From the NCBI GenBank assembly GCA_015179125.1, contig WHVA01000065.1:1-64000 (forward strand): DNA of 64,000 nt. The letters run 5' to 3'. Shown here in pieces: positions 33,114 through 45,451 of the stretch. How positions within the stretch are numbered: the first letter of the stretch is position 1; each line of letters begins with the position of its first letter. The DNA is from Gautieria morchelliformis (lineage: Eukaryota > Basidiomycota > Agaricomycetes > Gomphales > Gomphaceae). The notes under the pieces were generated by a model that did no database searches, was not told the DNA's origin, and saw only the letters and a program-made list of their open reading frames with translations. A program made the translations under genes and the position numbers.

Positions 33114-33337
33114 TGACTACCCCAAGACCAGTCACTCATTTATTGCAGTGCATTGACGTTAATGATAATTGGGTCAGCCCACTTACAAATTCTCCTGAGA
33201 AAGCCATCCCTCTAGACTAATAGTTTGTTATTCATTACACCAGTAGTGTTTAATATTCTTGCAGGTTCATATACAACATGTTCTGATAGACCAAGGTGTT
33301 AGCTCTGACACCAAAGTCCCGAAGGGTTCCAAAACAG
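33114..33337 (+). repeat. Partial copy of element J (3' end)
   Basis: The sequence from TTTATTGCAGTGCATTGACG to GGTTCCAAAACA matches the last part of J (about 14,350-14,682) with deletions. Only the part after the transcription start is present; the TGACTCA array is missing. Element G seems to have inserted at or near its left edge. Confidence 0.72.
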
Positions 33338-33770
33338 CCCCCTGTTACATGAATGGTGCTTTCAAATATTAGCTGGTGAGGCTTCACTGACACATACGTT
33401 AGGTTGGTTGCTACTCTGGTGTCGGTTCTGAGCTGGTCAATTTGGTTTCTCTCTGGCAATAAATGCAGTAGCAGCTTGATCAGAGATTTCTAGGGCATTC
33501 AGATCAGCTTCATGTACTTCAAAACTCTTCTCTATTGCATCTGGATCTCTGGTAATCAGTCTGATCATCTGTACAGCTCTCCATGATTCCGGTACATTTC
33601 TGAGTATAGCCACTGAGTGGAGTCTGCAATGATTTCCCCATCTGGTTCATATACTCTCTCATAATCATGAGGTACGTTACGACTCGACCATATGATAACT
33701 CTCGTATTTCGTCCTGATAATGCTAATCTTGCTTTGGTCGTTATATTCGAATTTCTTGACGATGATATTT
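33338..33770 (-). pseudogene. Ty1/copia gag fragment
   Basis: On the minus strand the segment near 33,680-33,770 reads IIVKKFEYNDQSKISIIRTK, matching the copia gag relic at 5,081-5,560. Further downstream (to about 33,430) other frames give gag C-terminal blocks such as STQWLYSEMYRNHGE and LPERNQIDQL. The match stops abruptly near 33,770, where non-repetitive DNA upstream of HOP2 begins. This is the right edge of the transposon block. Confidence 0.65.
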
Positions 33771-34094
33771 TCCAGCGTCAACGCTCGCCGTTCAGGCCGG
33801 TCAGGTGTGACTCGGACTGCTGCCAGTGAGTCTCTTCGTCTTCGTCTTCGATTGCCTGCTGAGTGATGCTTCAACGTCTCTCCACGTGTGCCTTGAGCAA
33901 AGAGAATCGCGACCATGCCACTAGTGTTCTGTTTCCTTTCCCAGAATGTGATCTCTAGTGACGTCACGTGTGTGACTGCTGGCGACTGGCGACTCACAAA
34001 GTCGACTGCTATCAACGTTCAGCTACCAGCTTGTACTTTCTTACCTTCTCTTCATATTATATCCATAATATTCCTCTAAAGTACATCACTGGCA

Positions 34095-35283
34095 ATGCCG
34101 GGAAAGGATAAAGAAGCCGCAGAGAAGGTGCCAGTGCTCAAGGGACCTGCTGGTAATTCCATCATCAGAAGCCACGTCCATCGTCTTCTTACCGCGCGCG
34201 CCATAAGCCGAAAAGAAATTGCTTGACTATGTGAACGAGGTGCAGTCCTATCCGAATCATTTCATGCTCCTGTGGACTGTGCTCTCCCGCAGATGAATCG
34301 GCCGTTTGGCGCAGGTATCGTGTCCATGTTGCTTCGTAACCATCCCTCCTAAATTTACAGCGGAAACAAGCCGATATATTCGCGAACCTAAAGGGCGCAG
34401 TTGCCAAAGCCTCAGTTCAAAAGATCTTGGTGGCTCTGGCCGAGAAAGGGGAGATCACACAGAAAGCTTACGGTGAATCGATGAAACCTTCATATATGCG
34501 CTGACGAGAATACGTACTGAAATATATTACCTCTTCTACAAAACAAACAAACAGCCAAGACTCTTGTTTTCGTTGCAAAACAGGGTGGTCCACCTTATGT
34601 CCCTCGCGTCGAGCTGATATAGAGATCCCTTTCAGGCAGAACTGGACGAGATGCCTGTAGAAACATGGGAAGCTCTCGAATCAGAAGAGAGGCAGCTTGT
34701 AGAAGACAATAGAGCGATGTCTGTTGAAATCAAGGGCCTTACTCAAGGCCAGTCAGCCTCGCATACATGAACCTGCGGAAACGTGCTTCACAACTTTAAA
34801 TTACTTTTTAGAACTTGCACTGCTTAGGAATAGCCCCACGAACGAGGAGCTGGAGGGGTTGTTGCGGGAAGCCGGCCAGACAGTATATATCCCGCCGCTT
34901 CTTGCTCTCCGTGATAGCTTATTGATTTAAATAATCGCTCTAATTAGCTTTTCTCTCTTCATCAGCAGCTGCAACCCCTTCGGTCTGGCCAGTCACTCGT
35001 TACTGTTGAAGATTTGGCGCACTTGGATGCCGAGTGGCAAAAGTGGAGGGCGCTGTGGGTGGAGAGAAGAAAAGTATTTCACAAGTTCGTCCCGCATTCA
35101 ATGTCGTTTGTCGGATCATGATGCCCCTCCCCGATTAGCTTGCGTTCCATTGCGACCGATGCCATGGTTCCACAGCAATGCCAAGATCTGGATGAAGACC
35201 TGGGGATTGAGTACGATACACCCGAACATAACACCCTCGAGAATAGTCCCCTGTGCAAACCGCTTGTGAAAGCTAGGAGATGA
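34095..35283 (+). CDS. HOP2: Meiotic recombination protein HOP2 (PSMC3IP-like)
   Basis: HOP2 works with MND1 in the meiotic nucleus, where it helps DMC1/RAD51 pair homologous chromosomes. From ATG 34,095 (MPGKDKEAAEKVPVLKG) short exons give KKLLDYVNE, NRPFGAADIFANLK, then VQKILVALAEKGEITQKAY and KTLVFVAKQ. This is the winged-helix TBPIP domain in its usual order. A coiled-coil middle (AELDEMPVETWEALESEE, then NEELEGLLREAGQT) and the conserved end HLDAEWQKWRALWVERRKVF plus EDLGIEYDTPEH follow. The stop is TGA 35,281-35,283. I place at least seven exons; the junctions between about 34,620 and 34,980 are not settled. No stop breaks the exons I could place, so it is probably functional. Confidence 0.78.
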
Positions 35284-35615
35284 CGGACCATCAGCCTTTT
35301 CTCCTAAGTTCGGAAAGTTTATAGACTATAGACTCGGCTTCATTCGGTATCGGTTGTAGGTTGTAGACAGTATGTTCCGCTAACGCACTCAAATAGCAAT
35401 GGACCCTTGCAGCGTGAAATCAGGTTTTGGAATGCTACATCTGTTGCTGCAGGGCCTGTAAATATTGTTCTCGCTGACACCGCAAGCACCACACAAATGA
35501 GTGTATTGCGCCAGACAGTAAAGCGTGTAAGAGGGGGATATCAAATGACGGCTCAGCCGTTTCCTGTCTGACCCTTGTTTTGCCACAGCTTTTGCCCCCC
35601 CGTACGGTGCAATAA

Positions 35616-37241
35616 TCAGTCGCCGTCTTCCACGCACATGGTGAGCACACCAGGCGGCTCAACGTGGCTAGCAGAGGCAGACAGTCCCTGCGTGCGGATG
35701 TCTGAGAGCAGATAGCCTGGACGGCTTTGACCGGTTAATGTCTGTTGTCTGAAAGCCTGTTCGAACATGCTGAGAAGCAGACGACTGCCCATGGTGCAAG
35801 GTATCGCATACTCCCACCTTCAAAATCGTGTCATATATCGTCAGGTGTTCCTCGGAGGAATGATAAATGACGCACCCAAGCGCAATTAGCACAAGGCCGC
35901 GAGGAGCGATGAAGAAGACCAAGGAGTTTGTAAGCAAAACACCGAAGATACTGTGTGGCAGATCCCATCGTTATATCATTGGAAAATCAATCAACGATGA
36001 ATCTAATGACCTGGAAAAATAGATGACGCTGCCAGTGCGGTAACGTCAGAGCTTGCGACACTGCAGCACCAAACAAGACGACGATGAGGGCTGACCTGTC
36101 CTCGATGAGCAATTTTAGAAGCGGTGAACTGTAATTGGATTTGTATGTTATCCATGCTTTGTAAAGCATGCAGAAGCATAGGACGATCTCCGTCAGACTT
36201 GACTGGACAAAAGAAAAGCCAAAGAGCCGCGACGCAGTAGGCGCATAGCAGCCAGTTAAGCCGTCGATGGGGGGTAATCCCAGGCCTGCTCAGGCGATGA
36301 GACACATGAGGAAGAATATAGAATCTGATAAACCCACCAGGGGGGAGGTAACGGGCCCAAATGATTCCGGTGCCAACAAGTGCGACCAAACGGACACCAG
36401 CGACGCCATAAATGATCTTTTTGTTGCTGTTATACACAGCATAAACCTGTGAAAGACATTAGACCCCGCACAGCTATACATGAAATGTCGAGGATACCCG
36501 GGCCAGTAAAATGACTATATGTTGGCGGTCTTAGTATGATTGGATGCCCTGGTTCAAACGTGTATTCACCTTCTACGCTGACATTTAAAACGATTATGCT
36601 GTGGCTATTCGATCAGACAGAGTCGAGAGAGGCATTTTATCAAGAAATGACGTGCGATATAGCCTCCCACCAAAAGAAACCACTGCAGCTGGGATAAGAT
36701 GAATATGATGTCGTGATCCAACACGCGGGCGCTGCACTTACACCTATGCAATAAGGTGTTCATAGTCGTATATTGCGGTAGTATAAAGAAACGGCTAACC
36801 TTGCTCGAGAGAGATCCATGAAAGAACACTTTGTTTCATCGTCGTCATGATTGTCGTTTATTTCTGAGAGATACATACGTACTGGTAACTGCTAGGATAA
36901 GCGAGGAAAGCCCGAAGTAACGAGTCTACAGCGGGAGGTGTGAGTAGTCTAGTTGGGTATGATCGAGCTTAGGTAGTAGGTGCTGACCCATATAAACAAT
37001 ATCTTGCCAAATGAGTGTGGCCGATTCCAAACATTCATGACCTGAGCATGACAAACGTCAACTTGATTGAGAAATATGTATCGCGCACTAACTTCAGCAT
37101 CAAATGTGATCGCTATTTCGACATGAGTGCACGCTTTTTTAAAGCATTGACACCGGGCCCTCACCATGGTCGTATACCAGAAGAGCCAACGACGCAACCG
37201 TTGAGTATTTTGTTGGTGCTACTGGATCGAGAGTCAGACAT
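35616..37241 (-). CDS. DUF6533-type integral membrane protein
   Basis: This is a multi-exon minus-strand gene with start ATG at 37,241 (MSDSRSSSTNKILN). The next exon gives VSARYIFL, and later exons give VMNVWNRPHSFGKILF, YNSNKKIIYGVAGVRLVALV, LYKAWITYKSNYSSPLLKLL and MGSRLLLSMFEQAFR. These blocks in this order are those of the DUF6533 family, a large group of fungal seven-helix-like membrane proteins of unknown function. The end is HVEPPGVLTMCVEDGD with stop at 35,616-35,618. Several hydrophobic segments are visible. I could not settle all splice sites, so a partly decayed gene is possible. Confidence 0.65.
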
Positions 37242-39543
37242 AGTCGAAGTTCTTGCACATCTAGCTAAACTGACTTGATTCCAACGCTGTAACCAATAAT
37301 TGCGGATTGAGAGACATTCTGGGTACACGGAGGGGTGGCGTGTACACGTAGACAGGATCTACGTGATATACACTAAGACCTGAGGCCCTTGATATATATC
37401 TCGCTGCCCACTGGCAGCTTCTTTGAGGAACCAAGACCCCACAGTGGGAACCCAGCCATACTGTATAACGAATCCATGTTATTCATAACTGTGAGTCTTC
37501 TGAGGGGTTAATTAATGTTGATCCAATATACGAGAGAATGTGGAGACCCCCTTGACCTTGGCGGCTACGCACAGATAAGATTGGGCGACTTGGTTACCCG
37601 GCCGCGGGGAGATAGTCCGTGGGCGGCCGGTGCATGGATCGAGCACTAACCAGAATGCACGAATTGCTCACGCAGGGAGGAATGGGTTAGTGGACATAAG
37701 GGATGCCGGCGGCTAGCGAGGCAGCCGCGACAGAAAGTGTTTTCGAGGCCGTAAGGGCAGTAAAATTACACGTGGATACAGAAGGAGGAAAAGCGCGGGC
37801 CCGGCCGGTAGAGAACCTGACGACGACGCATGGCGTTAGACCGCGTGGGGAAAAAGCATTTGCGCGTGCATGCCACATGGATGCGAATGAAGAGAGCGCG
37901 GGGTGGGGAAGCGCAAAATCGAGTCTAGGATGCGCGAAGTGCAGGTACGGGGCAAGCGAGGGCAAGACAGCTGAAAATACGTGTGCGAAGTAGAGGTGCG
38001 CCGCAAGCGAGCGAGGAAAAACAACAGCGAGAAGCAAAATAAGAAGGCCGGCCCGAGAGTAAGCCCGCCACTGAACGATGACGAAGGTACCGCGTGCTGT
38101 TGCTGGTGCTAAGTGATGGCCAACAGCCAAGTTTGTCAACGCTCCGACAGGCGACAGGTTAGAGTCGATACAGCGCGGGCTGAAGCGACGGCCCGGGAGC
38201 CTATACAGGTCCTCCTCCATATACTTTTAGGGCCCGGCAATCGGGCAAATCCCGCGTTTCCTGATCCAGCTCACCTCGTACCTTCATCTGCACGTTAGGT
38301 TGCGGTGGGGATTGCGATATGGGTTAGGTTCCGTTCCAGTCTCTACTGGTACGTTGCTAGAGTTGGATCCAATATAGTACTAGTGTTCTAATATGCTTTG
38401 TGTTCTGATACTGCAACATTGTCTCAATTTTATTTTAACAGGTTTGTGCAGACTGGTATGTTCCCCATGCTCTCACCTGCTAGTCTCTCACTTATCTGCT
38501 CTGGCCGGACATTTTTAAGCCCGGGGCAGGTTGGCGAGGTGCCAGCACAGGCACACCCGGAGTTAACTTCTGAGTTCTCCAGCTTTACATCGTCTATGCC
38601 CTGGAAACCACCACCCTTCCAGAGATAAGCGTCGACGGGTGACAGCAAGCGCGGATTATTACGTCCAGTCCTTTCTTTTCGGCCGACTCTGCTGAAATCG
38701 TTGTGATGCAGGATAGCAGATTGAAACATTCGTCTAGGAGTCTACAAGGCAGATGGAGTTCACGTTGCCAGGACAAAGTCAATCCAGGTAGTACCGAGGG
38801 CACGATGCTCGATGATCGGTCGCATCGGAGTTACTCAAACGCGTGTGTTCATCTGTGACTTATACTGTACTTTGCTCCAGTTGGAGTAGCCATACATCCA
38901 GGCGGCATGCCATTGGGCACGAAAGATGGGAAGATGCCGCTAATGCACACCCAATTCAGAGCAAGTGCTTCGCGCAGACAGCCTGTCGAAAATTGTCACG
39001 GCCGGGCACGCGCTAAGGAGGAGGGGCGCCAACCGGTGTTCCGGGCTGTTGACGTTGTCCGATAGACGACGACCAAGTCTGGGAGAACTGTCATAAGTCT
39101 GGGCAGTGTGTGAGCGTTATTAGGTGTACATCGCACCAATAGCGAGCAGATGGGCAATATGACCATAAGTAAACTGGCGGGCTGCCATCAGTTTCATCCG
39201 ATCTCTCGTCGTGAGGCCATAGCGGGTTCGGAGACCTCGCAGTAATCAGACAGCATTTGTGATTGATGGAGATCCAAGCTCTGCTTTGGTAGTAGACAGA
39301 CAAAAAAACTCAAGAACAAGCGGGGACCATGGGATCTGATGTGGGTGTCGGACTTTTAATGCGCCCTTGAGTCCTCGGTACATCTCCATCCGCACTGCAC
39401 CTTGTTCTTCACTTCCTTTCCCGACCTCCAACCCCTCTTCCTTGTCGACGCCAGTAGACTTCCAGACTGTGCCAAGATCGTTCGTACGACTGTCCTCTCC
39501 ACCACGGATTTCCGAGAGTCACCCCGACCCTGAACGACTCAGC
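37242..39543. other. Intergenic, no recognised gene
   Basis: About 2.3 kb between the divergent DUF6533 and G-alpha genes. The middle part (37,690-38,060) is GC-rich with open frames on both strands, but neither resembles a protein family. The bases just before 39,544 are pyrimidine-rich, as expected of the G-alpha leader. Part of this stretch is presumably promoter for both genes. Confidence 0.5.
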
Positions 39544-41010
39544 ATGGGGGGATGCCAGAGCGTGCCAAACAAGAGTGAGAAGGAGCGCTCGGACGAGATT
39601 GACAAACAGATCGAAGAGGATGCGAAGAAGTTCAAGAAGGAGTGCAAAATCCTCCTCCTAGGTGCGTGGCCTGCCCTCCACCCATGCATCTCTCACACAT
39701 CCCACGCAGGCTCTGGCGAGTCTGGCAAGTCCACTATCGTCAAACAGATGAAGATCATCCATCAGAATGGCTATACTCGAGACGAGCTCCTTGTCTTCCG
39801 CCTCACCGTGTACGATAACCTCATCGAATCTGCCCAAGCCATCGTCAAGCAGATGCGTAAGATGGGTGTTGACCCGGAGGTTCCGGCAAACAGGGTTCGT
39901 ATGGTGAACATGTCTGAAAGCAGCTGAATAAATGTCAATCTCAGACTCATGCTGATCGTATCCTCGACTACCGTGTGGAACACGAACAAACCTTTCTGTT
40001 ATCGCAAGATATTGCTCATGCTATACACCAGCTATGGCAGGATCCTATCATTCACAAGGTTATGGATCATTCCTCTGATTTCTATCTTATGGACTCGGCC
40101 GGATAGTGAGTGCTCCAGCTATGGTCCCGCTGCCAGTGAACTTATGTGCGGCTGTAGCTTCTTCACTGAGGTCCTACGTATTGGGGAGCCTAACTTTGTG
40201 CCGACAGAGACGGATGCATTACGAGCGCGAAAGAAAAGCGCAGGTATCGCTGAGACACGGTTCAACATGGGCCAGGTGAGAAGTGATCGCATTAGTCTGT
40301 AAAATGCACACGAGTATTGCCATGCCACGCGCGGTAATGCATTATTCACACTGCGAATCTGTTGTTTGTACTCTTCAGAGATGCCTCATTGCTGACACTA
40401 CTTGTTATACAGCTCTCGATACATATGTTCGACGTGGGTGGCCAACGATCGGAACGGAAGAAATGGATCCATTGCTTCGAATCTGTAACCTCTATAATCT
40501 TCTGTACCGCTCTCAGCGAATACGACCAGGTTCTCCTAGAGGAAAATAGTCAGGTACGTATCAGTATCGACCATGCTTATCTGATCCGGTGCTCTAAACT
40601 ACAGCTTCCTGCAGAACCGCATGATTGAATCTCTCGTCCTTTTTGAGTCGGTGATCAATAGCCGATGGTTTCTTCGCACGTCTATTATCCTGTTTTTGAA
40701 CAAGATCGATGTCTTTAAACAGAAACTACCGAAAGTGCCCCTGGAGCGTTACTTTCAGGAGTACACTGGTGGCCCCGACATCAACAAAGCTGCCAAGTAT
40801 ATACTATGGCGGTTTATGCAAAAAAACCGAGCGAGACTGAGTGTCTACCCACAGTACGTGGCTGTGTTTATGCATTCCATTCCAAGCACGTTGATGAACG
40901 GCGTCTATAGTCTGACGCAAGCGACCGATACGGGTAACGTTCGACTCGTATTCGCCGCAGTCAAGGAGACCATTCTCCAGAACGCGCTCAAGGATTCGGG
41001 TATACTTTAA
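39544..41010 (+). CDS. Heterotrimeric G-protein alpha subunit
   Basis: Seven exons (39,544-39,661; 39,710-39,894; 39,945-40,105; 40,158-40,275; 40,413-40,553; 40,615-40,853; 40,911-41,010) join in phase to a 353-residue protein, the normal length. It relays signals from membrane receptors as a GTP switch. Visible are the N-terminus MGGCQS with a myristoylation Gly2 and Cys4, the P-loop GSGESGKS, switch [15 protein letters not shown] and the NKID motif. Switch I reads [11 protein letters not shown] instead of the common LRxRVKTTGI, and TQAT stands for TCAT. The C-terminus KDSGIL lacks the Cys four from the end that pertussis toxin modifies. It therefore belongs to one of the divergent fungal classes. 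Confidence 0.95.
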
Positions 41011-42007
41011 CCCGAACCTTATGCGGCGCTGTTGGGATGATAGATCTCTTGGTGAGTGCATGACCGCGGCGTCGGATTCGAAGTGGTTCATGTCTCGCGC
41101 ATTCATAGGCCTGCTGTTACACGATTTCCTCATCATGCTTTGGGTTCATGTCCAGTCATTCGGCGAAGACACAAAGGCTCCTCACCCGTATCTGCCTCTT
41201 TCGCGCATCCTTGGGTACAATGCGCTTGCAGCGTCGGCGTCACGCCCCTATCTCAGGCCGCTTGCTTGCTACCGTAGCCTGCATCGTACATCTGGGAGAT
41301 GACCCCGGACTCGCCACCCGGACTCTCACTCTATCTACCCTTGCTGCATCTTCACGACACCCTCTCCGAGTCGCATCAACTTCATCTCTTGCTCGCGGTC
41401 TGTGTTAAGTCTCCATACAGCGCGCTTATGGTACCCTCCATCATCATCCTTTTATTATTTTGTTACTTCTTCCTTCGCCGATCCCCCTATTTTGACGTAG
41501 TTGCTCGGACGACCTTTGCTCATACCGTCTCACCACCGTCTCTTTTCTCTCGAGGTATCCTGCGTCACCATATCCTATAGTTGTGTACGATTATGTGTAG
41601 TATCTGTCTGTCGCTTGATGGCTTCAATATGTTTCTCATGTCGTACTTAGATGCCGAATACTGAAGTGAATCACACAATTGGGTATGTACTGTAGCTCAA
41701 TCGTACGCGCGGCACATATGATATGTATATGGTCCCTAAAGGCTACAGATGTAACTGAGCCCATAGCTAACTTACATCTCTCGGGCGATCTATACCGTCT
41801 TATAATGCGCTCCACGTTGTGATCGTATACAGCTCTGTCCGTAGGGACAATTACAATGTTGTTGTTAAGCCGGCAAGTAAGTGTGGTCCCCGGTGCCCTA
41901 TGAACAGCATATGTTCTCAGAGTATTTTAATCTGTACATAGTCAGCATTCAACATTTGTATATCATGCACATAAACCTCGCATAAGTAGCGCACCTTTCT
42001 GGCCGTT
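41011..42007. other. 3' ends of two converging genes, no feature
   Basis: This stretch lies between the stop of the G-alpha gene and the stop of the coiled-coil gene on the other strand. I see no coding signal. It should contain both 3' untranslated regions and polyadenylation sites. Confidence 0.5.
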
Positions 42008-44051
42008 CTAGGTCCCATCGCTCTGGCGCCAAGGACCTCCTCCACTTTGGCGCTGTGTCTTGACGGGTACGGATGTCCGAAGTGCGGCCAACTGTGCTCG
42101 CAAGGTACGTATAGCCTGGTCCTTTTCCTTCACCACGACGCGTGCCTGATTTAGCTCGGCCTCGACTTGCGCCAGGCGAGCGGTCGAATGCCGCTGAACT
42201 TGTGTATGATTGCCCTCGAGAAAAGGCGGTGCACTGGGAGGGCGACCGCATGGCGGCGGCTGGTAAGAATGGTGGTCATTCTTAGTAGCCCTTGAGAGTG
42301 GGGGTACCATATGGGGTTGTGCAGACAACGTGGGGGTGTGTAAAGGAGGCGTTAAAGGCGGGCCTCTGACGGATGTGGTTATGGGATGCTCTGATGACAC
42401 CTCCTCTTCTTGTGACTGCGTATCTCCTCCATAAGAGGGATCACCAGAGACGCGATGGCGCTGAAACTTCGAGTTGAGCCGGTTTGCATCGTCCACACCA
42501 GTGGGGTCATTTACTAGCTTATGAACCTGGCGCTGCAATCTATTGATCAGCGACTTGAGACTTTGCTCTGTCGCAGATGCAGCCGCCGTGGCGATTAATA
42601 TTTCCTGTCGCAAGGCACGTTCTGACTTTCGAAGCCTGTGAAGGAACATCGCGGCGGCGTTTTCGACATATGGGGGAAGGCGGACTTACCGAATACACTC
42701 TTCTTCTATCAGCAAGACACCTCTGAACTTCTCATCTTCTTGCCCATCCGCATGTCTACTGTCGTCCTTCGAGTCCGCGTCAACTTCTGCATGTACGTTG
42801 TCCCGTTCAGCCTGGAGGTTGCTAAATGCCCTGCCAATACGGGCAAGCTGTCCGTCAATATCAGCAAGGACGGGGTGAGTCCCTGGGTCCGGGTGTTCGC
42901 GTTGTATCGCTGGGCGCCTGAACATGAGAACATCAGAATATATCGTATCTTGATGGTGGACAAAGATGTTGCGCCCACGTTAAAGGGTCTCCAGGGGTGA
43001 CATTAGTATCGTCCGGGGAAGGTGGCGATGGGCGGGGCAAGGGATGCCGCGATTTAGGACGCAGGATTGCGGACTGTGATGAGCGCAGCTAGATTATAGT
43101 CGTGGATGAGAAATTTCATGTAAGCCAATTACAAATGCCGCACCTTCCGTCTCAGCCCATCGATGTCATGTTCCAATATTCGCTGGCGTATTGCCATGTC
43201 TTTGAAAGCCTTGTGCGCTTGATCCTCGGATAGCAGTGTTCCTGCAGGCGGTAACTGCGGTTTATGGGAGCCGGCAAGAGACATCTCTGATGTCGCGCTA
43301 TGACGACAAGAGCATGGCTTGTATGCGGCCGCCTCTGCATCACGGCGGGCAGCCTGGGCCTCTAGTGTCGCAATCTACGAAATAATAAACCTTAAAATGG
43401 ATTACGAAGGAAGATGGAACATACGCGGGCCTCAGATACTCGCTGTAATTCAGAGAAAGCATGTTTCTCGGCTGTGAGTTCGGCATTCAAACTGTCTAGA
43501 ATTGCACGGAGGTATGCATCTCTAGGAATGTCCTCCTCGGGCCTGATGGGCCGAGACCAGGCAGTTTCTTAAGGAGAATGGGGCACGGTCGTTGTCAGTG
43601 AAAATCTACTATTAGATACGTGAAACGAAGAACCTAGGGGATGTGGCAAGTAAATGCGACTACACGGAAGAACGAGGTGATCATTTGCAATCTCAACTAG
43701 AAACCAGATACAAAGGTAAAAAAGAGTATGAGCAGTGGTAAATAAGTGTCCCCCCCCTCCGTAAGCGTAATAGATCCTCCCACCTTTCTCCACTAGTTTA
43801 TTCACGTCTCTTTTCAGCCCATCTCGTTCGGCCTCGGCCTCTTCTGCCCTGGCTTGGAATATCTGGCACCTTGCCTTGAGGGAATTGGCCTGACTGTGAA
43901 GGGTCTGCAGCTCCATGTCATGGTTCTGTCTGATCTCGTCTAGAGTATCCAGGGCAGCTGCTAAACGAGCGTCGAGATTAGACAGATGCACTTCCAGCGC
44001 CTGGACATAGCTGTTGATGGATGATTTTGGAGATTGGTGAGACGATGGCAT
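42008..44051 (-). CDS. Coiled-coil protein of unknown function (535 aa)
   Basis: Six exons on the minus strand join in phase: 44,051-43,784; 43,567-43,425; 43,374-43,144; 43,088-42,979; 42,917-42,690; 42,635-42,008. The start is MPSSHQSPKSSINSYVQALE. Residues of about 10-90 form a coiled coil (QALEVHLSNLDARLAAALDT), a second one is around ELTAEKHAFSELQRVSEARI, and a third lies before residue 400 (ERALRQEILIATAAASATEQ). A proline- and serine-rich segment follows, then a last heptad region (LAQVEAELNQARVVVKEKDQ). No signal peptide or membrane segment is visible. The layout suggests a cytoskeletal or spindle-pole scaffold, but that is only a guess; I do not recognise the family. Confidence 0.85.
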
Positions 44052-44279
44052 AACATGAGGGTGCGACAAGAGCGCTGGAAATCGCAAAGCGACGCAGGAG
44101 TTTCCGCAAGAAATCAGCACACTGCAGCTGGAGAACCAAAATTGAAACACCGCGCGGAGTCTGGTCGATCACTATGTGAAGCGAGTATCTGAGATCTGGA
44201 TTTCCCTTTCTGAGTAACCTGGTTGAGGTGGAATATTTGTTCCCAATCTATGCCTAATAATTGGATACACTAATATAAA

Positions 44280-44377
44280 TGGGGAACCCATATTCTACCC
44301 TCAATGCTATGAGCGGCCAGTGTTCAAACCCGCGCTTACATGGGGAACCGATATTCTACCCTCAATGCTATGAGCAG
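44280..44377 (+). repeat. Two-copy tandem duplication, 61-bp period
   Basis: The segment TGGGGAACC followed by ATATTCTACCCTCAATGCTA occurs at 44,280 and again at 44,341 with one or two changes. It lies in the space upstream of both the coiled-coil gene and phenylalanine ammonia-lyase. No function is evident. Confidence 0.85.
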
Positions 44378-45451
44378 CCCCGCGCTCGTCGCAACACACC
44401 TGGCGTCACTGAATCACAAACCCGAATTTCGGCCACAGATCCTGGCGCTGCCGGACAGTGGCCCGAGTGCGGGGGTGCGTGACGTGGTGACGCCACCTTC
44501 TTGAACTGGTGGATCCCGTTTGTAAGTCCCAGAACTAGAGCCAATCTCGTTTTGTTCTGCCCATTGACCTTCCCAGTCATGGCCGCCATCCATGAGACAG
44601 CGACAAGCAAGAAGACGCGGCGGGGTGGACGACTGGTTGTATGTACTCGGTCATTAATGCCATATATGTCACTTTCAATTTGCGTTCGCGAGTAGGGTCC
44701 TTGATCAAGGGCGCCATATACACTCTATGTGCTATCTGTCGAAAATAAGGGCAGCGTATACACACTGGGTTTGGATGCACCTAGTCTTTGTCATTTTCAA
44801 ATTGGCGTAGTTCGCGAATCAAATCCTTCGTGGCACGGTAGTAGATCTGCGACAGGAACATTGGAAATTGACACTCGACGAAGGTATCCATCGGCTTAGA
44901 GAATCAGGTGCCTGGAGTATGGAAATACCGGGAGTTTGAATCGCCTTGCCTGGTGCATGTATATACCGATTCAACGCTACAGACCCTTTAACAAAATTAG
45001 ACATCAGAAGCTTGCTGAAGCATATCTGACATCATGATGGACTTAGATTCTGCCATTTCCATGAAAAGTGGTTCCGGATTTTGAGGCTAAACTGTGCATC
45101 ATGTCAGCGTACTTTTCAACTCCAGGCGCCTAATTGTACCCATATGTGCAGGCAATTACGCTTCTTGACCGGAATGAAGCTTTATATTGGCGCTGAGCAA
45201 TCGACAATTCCATGGCGGACAGAATGTATACCTTAGTGAGTTATTTCTAGATTGGTCGGATCTTGCGAGTACGGTACAGGTGACTAGTACTAATCGGACG
45301 GAACCTACGAAGAGCGTAACTTAGTATTCAGACTCCCTCCTAGATCTGAATGCTGTCGGAACATGTACCTCGGATCCCAATCCTTTAAAAGGAGTCTCGT
45401 ATCCCTCTTGTCTGTCTCCATACCTGCCCCCCATTTTTTAACCTCCCCACC
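44378..45451. other. Intergenic, upstream of PAL
   Basis: No gene is recognised. The last 40 bases before 45,452 are rich in CT, typical of a fungal core promoter, with CCTTTAAAAGG near 45,382 as a possible TATA-like site. Confidence 0.45.

Noticed and set aside
37687..38220. A 177-codon minus-strand gene upstream of G-alpha
   Set aside because: Both strands are open in GC-rich DNA, the composition is odd (Ala/Leu/Phe/His), and no family or splice pattern supports it.
44280..44377. Pair of LTRs or a tRNA gene
   Set aside because: It is a simple 61-bp tandem duplication; the GTTCAAACC motif does not belong to a foldable tRNA.
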